40,711 nt of DNA from Deltaproteobacteria bacterium HGW-Deltaproteobacteria-19 (GCA_002841865.1 PHBD01000027.1:1-40711); one strand, 5' to 3'. Counted from the stretch's first letter, positions 7,131 to 16,600 are shown. The notes: generated by a model from the letters alone, not told the origin. A program made the numbers and translations.

Positions 7131-7685
7131 TTATCTTTTCTCAATTGCATTCTCGACATGCTCCACTAATTCCTCCATATATATTCTTAATGTTGCATCT
7201 ATTTCTCGCGTTAATCGCTCATCTTCCTTATCACGTTCTTCATCTAATTCATCGATATTGTTTACATTAGTAAATTCTTTAGCCCTTGGAGCATCATAAT
7301 CTTCAAACCTCCTCGTGAGTTTTTTAAAGATACTATCATTACCAATAAGTGCTGAATATGAAACAATAACCTTGTCCCATTCAATCTCAAGAGAAAGATA
7401 TTTGAGTTTAAATTCCTCATATTGTCGAAGTTTTCTATTACCCTCATCACGATGATATGTGTCCTTAGTTAATTCGTAAGACGCTTTGTAGTAGTTACTA
7501 AATACATCAGCTTGAGCTTCAAGAATTGCATATCTATAAATGTGTCGAGACAATGATTTAATATTTTGGAGTACCTCTATCTTTTTTTCTTTCTTATTTC
7601 GCTTACTACGAAGATATTCTGCAAAATAGACAGCTATTAGTGAAATAGCACTTCCAACAATTACAGCTATTACGTGGCTATTCAA
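7131..7685 (-). CDS. Membrane-anchored coiled-coil hypothetical protein
   Basis: A 184-residue protein with one N-terminal membrane segment (HVIAVIVGSAISLIAVYFAEYL, residues about 4-25) followed by a basic stop-transfer stretch (RSKRNKKEKK). A long charged helical cytoplasmic part follows. The start is TTG at 7685 with a GAGGGC ribosome site 8 nt upstream. The fold resembles small single-pass proteins that accompany defence or toxin genes, but I cannot assign a family. It lies 43 bp upstream of the DUF2971 gene on the same strand, so the two probably form an operon. Confidence 0.7.
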   Translation of the reverse strand: MNSHVIAVIVGSAISLIAVYFAEYLRSKRNKKEKKIEVLQNIKSLSRHIYRYAILEAQADVFSNYYKASYELTKDTYHRDEGNRKLRQYEEFKLKYLSLEIEWDKVIVSYSALIGNDSIFKKLTRRFEDYDAPRAKEFTNVNNIDELDEERDKEDERLTREIDATLRIYMEELVEHVENAIEKR

Positions 7686-7764
7686 AATTCTGCCCTCACA
7701 TACTACGTATTTTAGTATAAGAGTAAAATTATTGTTATTTGTTGTACAGAACCCCAGTTCGCTT

Positions 7765-8052
7765 TTACTCCACTCTCTCCCTCATCCTCTTCCGGAATTC
7801 ACTGGGTCTCTCATACCCATCCTGAGACCAGATCCCAATCCTTTTCGCTTTCGCCTCTCGTTCTGCTCCAATAAACTGACCCCTGTAGGGTTCCCGTAGA
7901 TATTCCCGGTACGCCTCTGCCATCCCGGCCTGGATCATCTCCAGGTTAATGTTCCTGTCTCCCAACCAGACAATCGCCACCATTCTTCGGTGAGAAAATT
8001 GTCTTGAGTCATGACGCCGTTTCTCTTTTTCTAAGCTCTCTTTCAACCTCAA
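7765..8052 (-). pseudogene. Thermonuclease (SNase-like) C-terminal remnant
   Basis: Residues from about 24 on match the C-terminal third of staphylococcal-nuclease-type proteins: MVAIVWLGDRNINLEMIQAG, then MAEAYREYLREP and AEREAKAKRIGIW. The catalytic N-terminal half (the Asp/Arg/Glu cluster of the OB fold) is missing. The upstream part of the frame has no ribosome site and overlaps another gene, so this is most likely a truncated, inactive remnant. It does keep an open frame of 95 codons, so a short expressed product cannot be excluded. Confidence 0.75.
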
Positions 8053-8257
8053 CAGCTTCTTTCATTTTTAAATCAAGTTCAGTTTGAAGTGGTAATATAT
8101 TCATATTGTTCATCCTCGCTAATTCAATACTATTCTTCTTTTTTTCAATTTGATCTTGTAATAGTTCAATCAATAATTCTAATTCTTCATTTGAATGTTT
8201 TGCATTTTCAATTCGTTTCAATTCGTTATAACGTATTATTTTCATCAGTTCATTCAT
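8009..8257 (-). CDS. Small coiled-coil hypothetical protein
   Basis: An 82-residue charged helical protein (for example ELELLIELLQDQIEKKKNSI, then ELDLKMKEAVEVERELRKRE) likely to form a coiled coil. The start at ATG 8257 is preferred over an upstream TTG at 8305 because the longer form would overlap the end of the HsdMS gene; neither start has a strong ribosome site. It lies directly after hsdMS on the same strand and its end overlaps the thermonuclease remnant by 44 bp. A role with the restriction system is possible but unsupported by any motif. Confidence 0.5.
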   Translation of the reverse strand: MNELMKIIRYNELKRIENAKHSNEELELLIELLQDQIEKKKNSIELARMNNMNILPLQTELDLKMKEAVEVERELRKRETAS

Positions 8258-8292
8258 TACGAACACCACGTTCAAATCGAATTTACATTTAT

Positions 8293-10827
8293 TTAGCTTC
8301 CCCAAAGATCATTAATATCCTCTTTTATTTTATTTTCATACATTTTAATTAGATTGAATGTAGCTTTTACTAATCGCTGCTCCTCATCAATTCTGGCTAT
8401 AATATTTCTCTGAATATTGAGCTCAGGAAGAGGTAATTTTGTGTTTTTCAAAAGCTCTGCATTAAAATTTGTCTGATTTACGGCTTGTCTTGAATGTCGT
8501 TTAAAATATTCTTCCCTCCTTAATCTGTTTAACCAGATCCAACAGAATTTGTTTTCTATATCATTAGATTTTTTTGTCAGGGCTAATAAAAAAGATGCAA
8601 AGATATATTGTTGATCAGTATCGTTAAAAATGGCAGTCTTACCGACATGCTTAGGAGCATTTCGCCAGTTAAAAAGTAATGTGTCTGGTCTAAGAATATA
8701 TTTGCGATATTCATCCTTGAATGTAATTTTTCTAATACTAGATAAATCTAATGCGCCATCAAGTTTTAATTCCGCGGTTGAAATTATATTAATTCCGGTA
8801 CAATCGATTTTATCGGGTATAGATTCTGAAACTCCATATTGAATGTCATAAACATCACCAATATCAACCATTTTCCAATCAGGGTCAATTTTAATCTCTG
8901 GAATATAATTGTCGATAACCTGCCTTGCACCATCAATGATCTTCTTATAACGATCAAGTTGAGAGACAATATCCTTCTGGACTTTGAACGGAGGGAGGGG
9001 GATTCCAAGTCTTGAAATATTGGTTTTTGATATTTCCTTGAAAGTTCCACCAGACGCCACATTTTTCATGGTTTCTACAAGATTGGTCACCATATATGCG
9101 ACAAAAGAAGGATTTGTTCGATCAGAATCCTTAATGATAATGTTCTTGAATCCTTGGTTGGTTGCTACCGGTATTTTATTTACCGCAACCCTCCCAATTG
9201 TCGCTCGTGAAGAGACAAGAATGGAATTGACTGGTAATATTTTTGCCGATGATTGTCGAAGACCTTCTTCTGAGATCGTTCTTTCAGTATCTGTAATTAT
9301 TGTTATAAAATTTCTCTGTGGTAAATCACTCAATGTAACCCAATTGACTTCACCGTTCCACAACAATGGATTTGATGAATCGGGTGTACCTCCCGATTCT
9401 ATTGTGAAGTACGCATCATTCCCCAACTCCACCAATGGCCATCGCTGATTTTTAAATGCTACTGTTTCCTTATACCGGTCACCAGACAGATTATAATCTC
9501 CTGATTTTGATATTTTCTCTATAGGAGCTAAACTTGCTATTAGTATATCTTCTTCAGAAAGTACGAAAGATTCCCCTGTCTGGATACATGTCTTGAATTT
9601 CTGAAGGATCTTTACAGCATTCGGTAGATCATTTTTATCACTAGGTCTTCTCTGAGCACCCAGATCAAATCCATCATTCTCAATCTTGATAAACAAAATA
9701 TCCTTGGTCTTTTTTGCTAAAACCCTGTCCATCAGGACGATACTGGTCTTGACTCCTGAATAGGGCTGAAAGATTCCTGCAGGAAGGGAAACCACAGCAT
9801 AGAGATAATTCTGATCAACCATCATCTTTCGGAGCGCTTTATATGCATTAGCGGATTGAAAGATGATCCCCTCCGGCACAATGATCCCAGCTTTTCCGTT
9901 CGGATTCAGGTGCTCCATGATATAGTCAACAAACAGGACTTCTGACCTCTTTGCTTGAATGGAAAATCTTTTATGAGGTTTCACTCCACCCTTGGGTGTC
10001 ATAAATGGGGGATTGGTCAGAATACAGTCAAAATCGTCATCCCATTTATCTAGATTACCTAGCGTGTCATATTCATGGATCTTGGGGTCAGGAAAATCAT
10101 GGAGGTACATATTGACAAGGGAAAGACGGACCATGTCATGGGAAATGTCGTACCCTACGAAGTTATTTGCAAATCTTTTCCTCTCATCAGTAGTAAGAGA
10201 TGATCCAGGCTTATTAAACCCCTCTTTCGTGTTCATTCTCAGGAGATGATGATATGTGGAGATAAGAAATCCTGCTGTTCCGACTGCCGGATCAAGAATC
10301 TTGTCCGTCTTCTGGGGATCCACGACACTGACAATAAAATTGATGATATGGCGAGGGGTCAGGAATTGACCTGCATCCCCCTGTGTTCCCATAACCTGGA
10401 GGAGATATTCAAACGCATCTCCAAGATCACCGTTGTGGCCATATTTAAAACCATCAATCTCTTTCAAGAACAGGGTGAGTACTTCCGGATCCCTGAACGG
10501 GAGAAATGCACTTTTGAAGACATTCCGAAAAAACTGGGGGAGATTCGGGTTGAGATGCATCTTTTCCAACCCTTCTCCATACAGGGTAACCCTTTCGTAT
10601 GCAGATAGGCTCTTATCCAAAAGATGCTTCCAGGCGTATTTCTGGTACTCACCAGTGAAAAATTTATGTGATCCTCCCAATTCGACATTCTGATCATCAA
10701 TGTCATTCATGAATTTGAAGACTAACGCCAATGTAATCTGCTCAACCTGACCGGTGGGGGTAGGAATCTTCCCAACAAGAATATTCCTTGCACTATCAAT
10801 TTTTTGTTTAATCTCCTGAGTCAACAT
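8293..10827 (-). CDS. hsdM: Fused type I restriction-modification subunits M and S
   Basis: An 844-residue fusion. Residues 1-430 are the HsdM N6-adenine methyltransferase: a helical N-domain, the SAM motif DPAVGTAGF at 179-187 and the catalytic NPPF at 272-275. Residues from about 445 are an HsdS specificity subunit with two target-recognition domains. The first begins WPLVELGNDAYFTIESGGTP and ends near ISRLGIPLPPFKVQKDIVSQ; the second begins DWKMVDIGDVYDIQYGVSES and ends LKNTKLPLPELNIQRNIIAR. Normally M and S are separate genes in an M2S complex; here both activities are in one chain. The start ATG at 10827 has GGGGAG upstream. It lies 17 bp after hsdR, so the order is R then MS. The two recognition domains define a bipartite target that cannot be predicted by eye. 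Confidence 0.95.
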   Translation of the reverse strand: MLTQEIKQKIDSARNILVGKIPTPTGQVEQITLALVFKFMNDIDDQNVELGGSHKFFTGEYQKYAWKHLLDKSLSAYERVTLYGEGLEKMHLNPNLPQFFRNVFKSAFLPFRDPEVLTLFLKEIDGFKYGHNGDLGDAFEYLLQVMGTQGDAGQFLTPRHIINFIVSVVDPQKTDKILDPAVGTAGFLISTYHHLLRMNTKEGFNKPGSSLTTDERKRFANNFVGYDISHDMVRLSLVNMYLHDFPDPKIHEYDTLGNLDKWDDDFDCILTNPPFMTPKGGVKPHKRFSIQAKRSEVLFVDYIMEHLNPNGKAGIIVPEGIIFQSANAYKALRKMMVDQNYLYAVVSLPAGIFQPYSGVKTSIVLMDRVLAKKTKDILFIKIENDGFDLGAQRRPSDKNDLPNAVKILQKFKTCIQTGESFVLSEEDILIASLAPIEKISKSGDYNLSGDRYKETVAFKNQRWPLVELGNDAYFTIESGGTPDSSNPLLWNGEVNWVTLSDLPQRNFITIITDTERTISEEGLRQSSAKILPVNSILVSSRATIGRVAVNKIPVATNQGFKNIIIKDSDRTNPSFVAYMVTNLVETMKNVASGGTFKEISKTNISRLGIPLPPFKVQKDIVSQLDRYKKIIDGARQVIDNYIPEIKIDPDWKMVDIGDVYDIQYGVSESIPDKIDCTGINIISTAELKLDGALDLSSIRKITFKDEYRKYILRPDTLLFNWRNAPKHVGKTAIFNDTDQQYIFASFLLALTKKSNDIENKFCWIWLNRLRREEYFKRHSRQAVNQTNFNAELLKNTKLPLPELNIQRNIIARIDEEQRLVKATFNLIKMYENKIKEDINDLWGS

Positions 10828-10844
10828 TCACGTCACTCCCCATT

Positions 10845-13364
10845 TTACATGAATCGGTTAATGTTTACGTTATCCTTAATGTATTCAGGAATCTCCCTTA
10901 ATCGTTTCTGTCCCAACTGCGTAAGGATATGCATCATCATGGGATCACCTGCAAACGCCCCATAATCCTTCTTGTTGATGCGGGTTCTTGTCTCCTCGTC
11001 CACAATGTATGTTTTAAAAAACTCCCTGGTCTCATAGAATAGATTTGGAGGAATACTTGTACTGACGAAATATTTCTCAAACTCTTCCTCCGCAATCTCA
11101 TCCTTACTCTTGAATCGATTGATCTTTCCAAATATTTTATCCAGAATTTCCCATAATCCTAGACGACGATCTGCATTATACCCCTGTCTCAACTTATCCA
11201 GATTGAAATACTCCTCCGGTTTTTCAAACAGATGTGCACGGACATACTGTTCCATTTCCTCATAATTGCCACTATCTACATGATCCTTGAACTCTTCTGA
11301 TTTCTCGTAGGTATCCTTGACTTTGCTCTCGAACTGATGAGAGTAGAGCTCCTTATCAATTCTCCATTCCTCACCATTCGGTTTAAAGATGATCATTGTC
11401 TTTAAAGGGTCAGGGATATCAATGACAGCTGTATCTTTCGGAGGTGGCGGAGGTGGAGGTGGGACACCCTTTGGATATGTTGGTGGCGGTAGTTCAATCA
11501 CATCATCGTAAGGATATTTCTCTTCAAAATATTCACAATTTGCAAAAAAGTCGAATAGCTTGAAATTCTGCTTCTCCTGTCTTTTGGTTACTTCCTGGCC
11601 ACTATCCCTCTGCGTATAAGAGAAGGTGTATTTCCGTGTTCCCCTTCCTCTGATTTGGACAAAATCCGTAGGAGAGAAGATGGGTCGTAACAAACAGATA
11701 TTTAGGAGATCCCTACAGTCATAACCGGTGGTCATCATTCCCACGGTGACACAGACCCTAGTCTTACTGGTCTTATATCCTTCGAGAAAATTGGTGAATC
11801 CACGAAGATTATTGTTGGCAAAATTAATTGTGAATAACTGAGCGTCCGTTATGTCCGAAGTGATCTGTAGTGCAAAGTCGGATTGATATTTGCCTGGAAA
11901 CATCCCCATGGCGTACTCGTTCAGGATTTGTGTTATTTTTCCTGCATGTTTCCTGCTGACACAAAAAATGATCGTTTTCCCGATTTCTTTTGAGATTGGA
12001 TCACGGTTAGCATTTTCAAGAAAGGTCTTGATAAACTGCCCGTTGGTCAGATCGGAGAAGAACCTCTTTTCAAAATCTTTTTGTTTGTAGATTACCTCTT
12101 CTTCGTCTCCCTGTTCGTTCTTGACCATGACTGCATATCCTTGATCCGAAAGGAGCTTAGTGGTGATATCGGTTCTGCAGTCAATTGCCAATGGTCTGAT
12201 TAGATACTTCTGCTGAATTCCATCCTCCAGGGTGTAGCGAAAGGTGGGAACACCACTTTCACATCCAAAGGTTTTGTAGGTGGATAGCAAGACCCTTCTT
12301 TCATACTCCCGTGGGTCGGTGTCCGCCAATTCCTTCTCATCCAGATTTTTCAGATAATCCTTTGGAGTCGCTGTCAGTCCCAGTTTAGCACCAATAAAAT
12401 ATTCAAAGATGACCCGACTATTCCCAGAAATCGAGCGGTGCGCTTCATCAGAGATGATCAGGTCGAAATCGGTGGGGGAGAACAACTTCAAGTATTTGTT
12501 TTCGTACGAGATGCTCTGGATGGTGGTGACAACAACTTCTGCGTTCTTCCAGTCATCGCGGTTTTCTTTAAAAATAACCGAATGATAATCTGGATTGAGA
12601 TAACTTTTTAAATCCTTCCTTGCTTGAGTTTCCAATTCTAGACGATCAACAAGAAACAGTACCCTACTGGCGTTATTTGTCCTGAGATAAAGTTTGATAA
12701 TTGCTCCTGCTACAAGAGTCTTTCCCGTCCCTGTGGCCATCTCAAAAAGGAATCGGTTTTTTCCTTTGGAAACCTCCTTTTGAATCGTTTTAACTGCATC
12801 CAGTTGATAGGGTCTCAGGAATTTTAATCCCGTATCCTCAATAAATTGTGACTGTTGAGATTCGTCCTTCCATCTGGGATCTTGTTGATAGTAGGGATTC
12901 TGAGTCAGGACAACGTAATCTTTATTGACTTCCTCATTGACTAGCTTGGTTGTGTCTGGATTGTACTTCTTGCGATTATTTAGGGTCTCCAGAGATGGGA
13001 AATGGGATATTCTGGTGGGATTCCCCAATTCCTTGTCCCAGAAGTAATGAATGTTTCCATTAGACAGAAGAATGAATCGGACCTTTTGGGATTTTGCGTA
13101 ATCCCTCGCCTGTTCTTTGCCAATGAGGGGGTCCTTGTCCTCCGACTTTGCTTCCAGGACCCCAACAGGAAAACCCTCATTATTAAGGAGAAGGTAATCG
13201 ATATACCCCTTCTTGACCTTCTCGAAGTTATCACCCACTTCTTCGATCTTGACTCCTGGTTCAACCATGATGGTTTCAGGACCCTCAGGAGTCTTGAAAA
13301 ATCTCCATCCTGAATTTTCAAGGAGTTTATTGATCTTGATACGGGCTTTTGCTTCTTTTTGCAT
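10845..13364 (-). CDS. hsdR: Type I restriction endonuclease subunit R
   Basis: An 839-residue motor nuclease that translocates and cuts DNA lacking the host methylation. The N-terminal PD-(D/E)xK nuclease is seen as Asp56 (GYIDYLLLN) and Glu71-x-Lys73 (VLEAKSED). The SF2 helicase has Walker A MATGTGKT at 209-216, the DEAH box at 306-309 (ISDEAHRS) and motif III LTATP. A proline-rich hinge (GVPPPPPPPPKD) separates the motor from a C-terminal helical domain that docks on the methylase. The length fits the shorter HsdR group. The start at 13364 has AAAGGA upstream. It is co-transcribed with the fused MS gene. All key residues are present, so it should be active. Confidence 0.96.
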   Translation of the reverse strand: MQKEAKARIKINKLLENSGWRFFKTPEGPETIMVEPGVKIEEVGDNFEKVKKGYIDYLLLNNEGFPVGVLEAKSEDKDPLIGKEQARDYAKSQKVRFILLSNGNIHYFWDKELGNPTRISHFPSLETLNNRKKYNPDTTKLVNEEVNKDYVVLTQNPYYQQDPRWKDESQQSQFIEDTGLKFLRPYQLDAVKTIQKEVSKGKNRFLFEMATGTGKTLVAGAIIKLYLRTNNASRVLFLVDRLELETQARKDLKSYLNPDYHSVIFKENRDDWKNAEVVVTTIQSISYENKYLKLFSPTDFDLIISDEAHRSISGNSRVIFEYFIGAKLGLTATPKDYLKNLDEKELADTDPREYERRVLLSTYKTFGCESGVPTFRYTLEDGIQQKYLIRPLAIDCRTDITTKLLSDQGYAVMVKNEQGDEEEVIYKQKDFEKRFFSDLTNGQFIKTFLENANRDPISKEIGKTIIFCVSRKHAGKITQILNEYAMGMFPGKYQSDFALQITSDITDAQLFTINFANNNLRGFTNFLEGYKTSKTRVCVTVGMMTTGYDCRDLLNICLLRPIFSPTDFVQIRGRGTRKYTFSYTQRDSGQEVTKRQEKQNFKLFDFFANCEYFEEKYPYDDVIELPPPTYPKGVPPPPPPPPKDTAVIDIPDPLKTMIIFKPNGEEWRIDKELYSHQFESKVKDTYEKSEEFKDHVDSGNYEEMEQYVRAHLFEKPEEYFNLDKLRQGYNADRRLGLWEILDKIFGKINRFKSKDEIAEEEFEKYFVSTSIPPNLFYETREFFKTYIVDEETRTRINKKDYGAFAGDPMMMHILTQLGQKRLREIPEYIKDNVNINRFM

Positions 13365-13415
13365 ACAAATCCTTTATGGTAACGATAATTAAATGATTCG
13401 GACAGATGATAAATA

Positions 13416-14576
13416 CTAATCAAAATATTTCTGCAGTGCGATATATTCTGGGCGGTCAAAGATATCCAACCCATTCTTTGTAGCAAATAAAATTTCCTTT
13501 CGACATTTATTGAGGCGATCAAGCATAGGAAAAACTATAGAGTTGGAGTGATTGATAAAATCATAAATATCGTTAACATTTACCGGAAGCTTGTATCCTT
13601 TTGGACTGCTTGATATTATGACTCTATTGTCACGCAACTTTGATATTATATTCGATCTTAAATAATAAGTCGATATTTCTTTTTCTCGATTATAACTCAC
13701 ATGAGATTTAATTTCCCTTGTCTTCACATATTTATATGGACTGATATATTTAAAATGGAATAGTAAAAATTTTAAGCAATTAACTTGATCCCTAATAATT
13801 GGGTCACGGTCATCTTCATATTGGTCAATAAATATTCTCGCAAGATTTATTGATTGCGATGCAATTGTCTCATTATATTCCGATATTTCATCCTTTGAAT
13901 CGAAAAAATATGGTTTCCTTTCTTCTGGCCAAGGAGCAATATTTATGATTCGTCTTTTTAATATCTTAATAAAAGTTTGTCCTTCTTCTGACCTAACAGA
14001 ATAATCAAAACATCTTGCGAGGGTGCCGCAGATAAAATCCGCCAGTTGTATTAAGAGATTTGATTTACTTGTTGTGAAACCAAAATCTGCTTGGTCGAAT
14101 AAATCTGGCATGTGATTTTCTCGTACATACTTTATAAAACCATCCATAAACTCTTTTGAACCATATTGGTCCGCACTAATCTTAAGATTTGGATATGTCC
14201 GATATAATGCACCATCTACAAGGGTATGAAGGTATTTATAAAACGATGATTTATATCTGAATCCCTCTGAAGTTAATTTTGCTTTATCGACAACTACTGA
14301 GAAGACATGAAAATCTAATTCTGATAATTCATTAAGAATTCTCTTTCTTCTTGCGTCGTTATCTCCGACAGTTTTTGATCTAAGTTGTCCTGTTTGAAAA
14401 AATCTGCTTCTTATATCGTCTAATTTATCTTCCAGTAAAGGTATCTTATATTCATCAACAATTACTGCAGAAACAATAAAATGCGAGGATGCACCTTCTT
14501 TAGTTACATCAAGATCAGCGTTACCAAATTCATCTATAAATGCGTGTTGATTCCGAATTGACAAAGAAACCCTCAT
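13416..14576 (-). CDS. DUF3800 domain protein
   Basis: A 386-residue protein. The N-terminal half is DUF3800: it opens with HAFIDEFGNADLD (the conserved F-I-D-E motif), has a central VVVDKAKL, and later ISADQYG and LLIQLADFICGTLARCFD with the Asp characteristic of this RNase H-like family. The C-terminal 150 residues are helical and unassigned. DUF3800 proteins are predicted nucleases or nucleic-acid-binding proteins and are frequent in defence islands. The gene ends 51 bp before hsdR on the same strand and may be transcribed with the restriction genes. The ribosome site before the ATG at 14576 is weak. Confidence 0.85.
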   Translation of the reverse strand: MRVSLSIRNQHAFIDEFGNADLDVTKEGASSHFIVSAVIVDEYKIPLLEDKLDDIRSRFFQTGQLRSKTVGDNDARRKRILNELSELDFHVFSVVVDKAKLTSEGFRYKSSFYKYLHTLVDGALYRTYPNLKISADQYGSKEFMDGFIKYVRENHMPDLFDQADFGFTTSKSNLLIQLADFICGTLARCFDYSVRSEEGQTFIKILKRRIINIAPWPEERKPYFFDSKDEISEYNETIASQSINLARIFIDQYEDDRDPIIRDQVNCLKFLLFHFKYISPYKYVKTREIKSHVSYNREKEISTYYLRSNIISKLRDNRVIISSSPKGYKLPVNVNDIYDFINHSNSIVFPMLDRLNKCRKEILFATKNGLDIFDRPEYIALQKYFD

Positions 14577-14586
14577 AAAATGGAAA

Positions 14587-14643
14587 GGGTCAACACAAAG
14601 AAAAGAAAGAATACTTACGTTTCCTTTTCAATAATGTTGACCC
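14587..14643. repeat. Perfect 9-bp inverted repeat upstream of the DUF3800 gene
   Basis: GGGTCAACA (14587-14595) and TGTTGACCC (14635-14643) are exact reverse complements, separated by 39 bp of A/T-rich sequence. They lie between the stop of the DUF932 gene and the start of the DUF3800 gene. They could be a two-site operator or the stem of a leader hairpin. Confidence 0.5.
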
Positions 14644-14651
14644 CTTGTATT

Positions 14652-15578
14652 CTACCCAACCATCTCCAGTATCATCCCGCCAACCCTCTGAAGACGATAC
14701 CTGCTTTCCGCCGGTAACTCCTTGTACTGAGCTGCTTTCGTGTACGTGTTGACCACATGGAACATGGTTTCCCCGTATTCCTGGGGAAGAGCCCACTCCA
14801 CCGCTTCTTTCTCGGTCTTGTTCAGGAGGAACTGCTTATTGAACCGGTCAATGGTGGACTCAATGTGATCCACTCTGCTGGCCAGGGACAACTTGAACTG
14901 ATCCTTCTTGAGCGTCAGCTCCTGCGAGACCTTGGTGAAGACGTCAGGCAATTCTTTGATGATCTTGGTGGAGATGTGCCTGTAGGATGCGGAGACTTCC
15001 GTCTTGGAGATAGACCCGTTGGTGCAGACCAGTCGCAGGACAAATGCCGCGATGGAGAGAGAAGCCAGACCCACCTCCGAGTTGGAGAGAGAAATACCCG
15101 GGGTCATCTTTTCTCCGTTGATGGTAAAGGACTGCCTACCGTCAGGGATGTTGACCATCATGAAATGGTCGTCGAGAGAGCACTGTACTACTTCGTCCCT
15201 GCCATATCCCAATGACAGTATTCTGTCAATGACCTCTAAGTTATCCGTAGGTATGTACCTGGGAGTAAAAATCGCCCGAACCTCTGTCCCGTAGAATCGG
15301 AAGAAGAGCTGCTCATTCCTTTCCTTCTCAATCCAGTGGTTCAGGTTGATCTCCTGGATCTCAGGCGGACATTTCTGGAGGTACTGATATGGGATTCCTA
15401 ACCTCGTTGAAATGGACTGCTGGGCGATGGGTCTCATCCTGTGGGGCTCCCCTGCCAGCTTCACGGTCTCCAGGTCCTGAAATTCAATGTCTCCCACGTC
15501 AATCAAGGCGTCGTTGTGGTTCCTGGCCATATTCTCGACCCGGTCAATCACTTTTCCCAGGGTGGTCATGTTCGTCAT
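14652..15578 (-). CDS. DUF932 (phage/plasmid-type) protein
   Basis: A 308-residue cytoplasmic protein of the DUF932 type, common on phages and plasmids and of unknown biochemical function. Family segments are RAIFTPRYIPTDNLEVIDRI in the first half and GISLSNSEVGLASLSIAAFV followed by LRLVCTNGSI in the centre. The C-terminal part is helical (EYGETMFHVVNTYTKAAQYK). The start at 15578 has AAAGGAGA at good spacing and follows the 59-aa gene by 22 bp, so they are likely co-transcribed. It closes the long minus-strand operon that begins with ssb. A role in plasmid maintenance or recombination is inferred only from context. Confidence 0.8.
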   Translation of the reverse strand: MTNMTTLGKVIDRVENMARNHNDALIDVGDIEFQDLETVKLAGEPHRMRPIAQQSISTRLGIPYQYLQKCPPEIQEINLNHWIEKERNEQLFFRFYGTEVRAIFTPRYIPTDNLEVIDRILSLGYGRDEVVQCSLDDHFMMVNIPDGRQSFTINGEKMTPGISLSNSEVGLASLSIAAFVLRLVCTNGSISKTEVSASYRHISTKIIKELPDVFTKVSQELTLKKDQFKLSLASRVDHIESTIDRFNKQFLLNKTEKEAVEWALPQEYGETMFHVVNTYTKAAQYKELPAESRYRLQRVGGMILEMVG

Positions 15579-15600
15579 CCTATATCTCCTTTCTCTGCAT

Positions 15601-15780
15601 TCAGACCTTCTCTTCGTTCATCGGATAGGTCTGGGACACGTCTTTCCGGATGTTTTGAATCAGCTTCAGTTTCCCGGCATTCGCGTAAGGATCTGCCTCA
15701 ATCTTCCGGTCCATTTCCAGATCCCGGGTCACCTGATCTTCATAGTGGTCCAGGATCTCCAATATCTTCGACGTAGGCAC
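15601..15780 (-). CDS. 59-residue conserved-looking hypothetical protein
   Basis: A short gene starting at GTG 15780, with AAGGAGAG 7 nt upstream. It encodes MPTSKILEILDHYEDQVTRD at its start and SQTYPMNEEKV at its end. It is mostly helical and charged, with no motif I recognise. It lies 22 bp upstream of the DUF932 start. Its ribosome site, position and G+C content match its operon neighbours, which supports it as real although it is very short. Confidence 0.65.
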   Translation of the reverse strand: MPTSKILEILDHYEDQVTRDLEMDRKIEADPYANAGKLKLIQNIRKDVSQTYPMNEEKV

Positions 15781-15874
15781 GGATACTCTCCTTCCTGTTC
15801 AATTTTATTAGGCATTATAAAATTGTCCCCGAGAGGTTCAGTCCCAGGGACAATCCGGAAATGGTCTTGAATCT

Positions 15875-16546
15875 TCATTTGGGACGGATGGTCTCATGGG
15901 TCAGGTCGTTGATGACCTTCTTCCTGCGTCCTCTCTTTTTCTTCGGTTGAAGGTCCTCCACATTGACAGGAGGAACATTCCCCACAGGAACCACCGCAGG
16001 ATCGGGAACCTCGTTCTCAAGATTTTCATGACTCCCGGAAGTTTTGGAATCAGCTTCATCCCTCTTCTCCTCGTAGGCGCTCCCCGGTCTTCCCAGATCA
16101 AACAGGACGACGGTGACCGGTAACGTGATGGTGGGTTCGAGGTACTTCACTTCCTGTTCCACGAGCTGTTTTGTGGACCCGTAGGGACTCTTCTCGCTTC
16201 TCTGTGCAGTCAGGAGGAGGATCCCCATGTCAATCTTTCCCTTGTCGAATCCGATCTGGAGCCGGAGCAGTCCATCCAGAATGAATTCATAGGAGGAGAA
16301 GTTTCCGTCAATGGCGACCCGCTTCTTGAATCCCTTGTAGAAGTATCTCCTCCCCTCCAGAATATTCAGGTCTCCGTTCGTTCTCCAGTCCATGTCGTCA
16401 AGGGCTTGTCGCAAAATCTCTCGTCGGTGATAGGAACCGTACAAAGCGCTGTCGAGATATTCCATGGTGTAGCGGACGTCTCTCGACATGTTCTTCTCTT
16501 CCAGGATCTTGTCGGACCCCCGGAAATGCAGGATTTCAAAGGACAT
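15875..16546 (-). CDS. Possible BglII-like restriction-fold protein with an AT-hook tail
   Basis: A 223-residue protein starting at ATG 16546, with AAGGAG 8-10 nt upstream (the ATG at 16552 is too close to it). Residues from about 68 on (YFYKGFKKRVAIDGNFSSYE, then LLRLQIGFDKGKIDMGILLL) recall the core strand-helix-strand of BglII/BstYI-type endonucleases. There a basic residue precedes a V-x-[DE]-x-[QN] strand and a G-x-I-[DE]-x-G-[IV] strand follows. Here the presumed catalytic Glu-x-Gln is Asp-x-Asn, so activity is uncertain. The C-terminal third is a disordered Pro/Val-rich linker ending in an AT-hook-like KKKRGRRKK. It is downstream of the UvrD-like gene. The nuclease link is a pattern-based guess; an unrelated DNA-binding role is equally possible. 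Confidence 0.5.
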   Translation of the reverse strand: MSFEILHFRGSDKILEEKNMSRDVRYTMEYLDSALYGSYHRREILRQALDDMDWRTNGDLNILEGRRYFYKGFKKRVAIDGNFSSYEFILDGLLRLQIGFDKGKIDMGILLLTAQRSEKSPYGSTKQLVEQEVKYLEPTITLPVTVVLFDLGRPGSAYEEKRDEADSKTSGSHENLENEVPDPAVVPVGNVPPVNVEDLQPKKKRGRRKKVINDLTHETIRPK

Positions 16547-16600
16547 GATCATGTCTCCTTTTCAATAATGGTCGTGATTGAATTGGTTTCAAACGATGAA

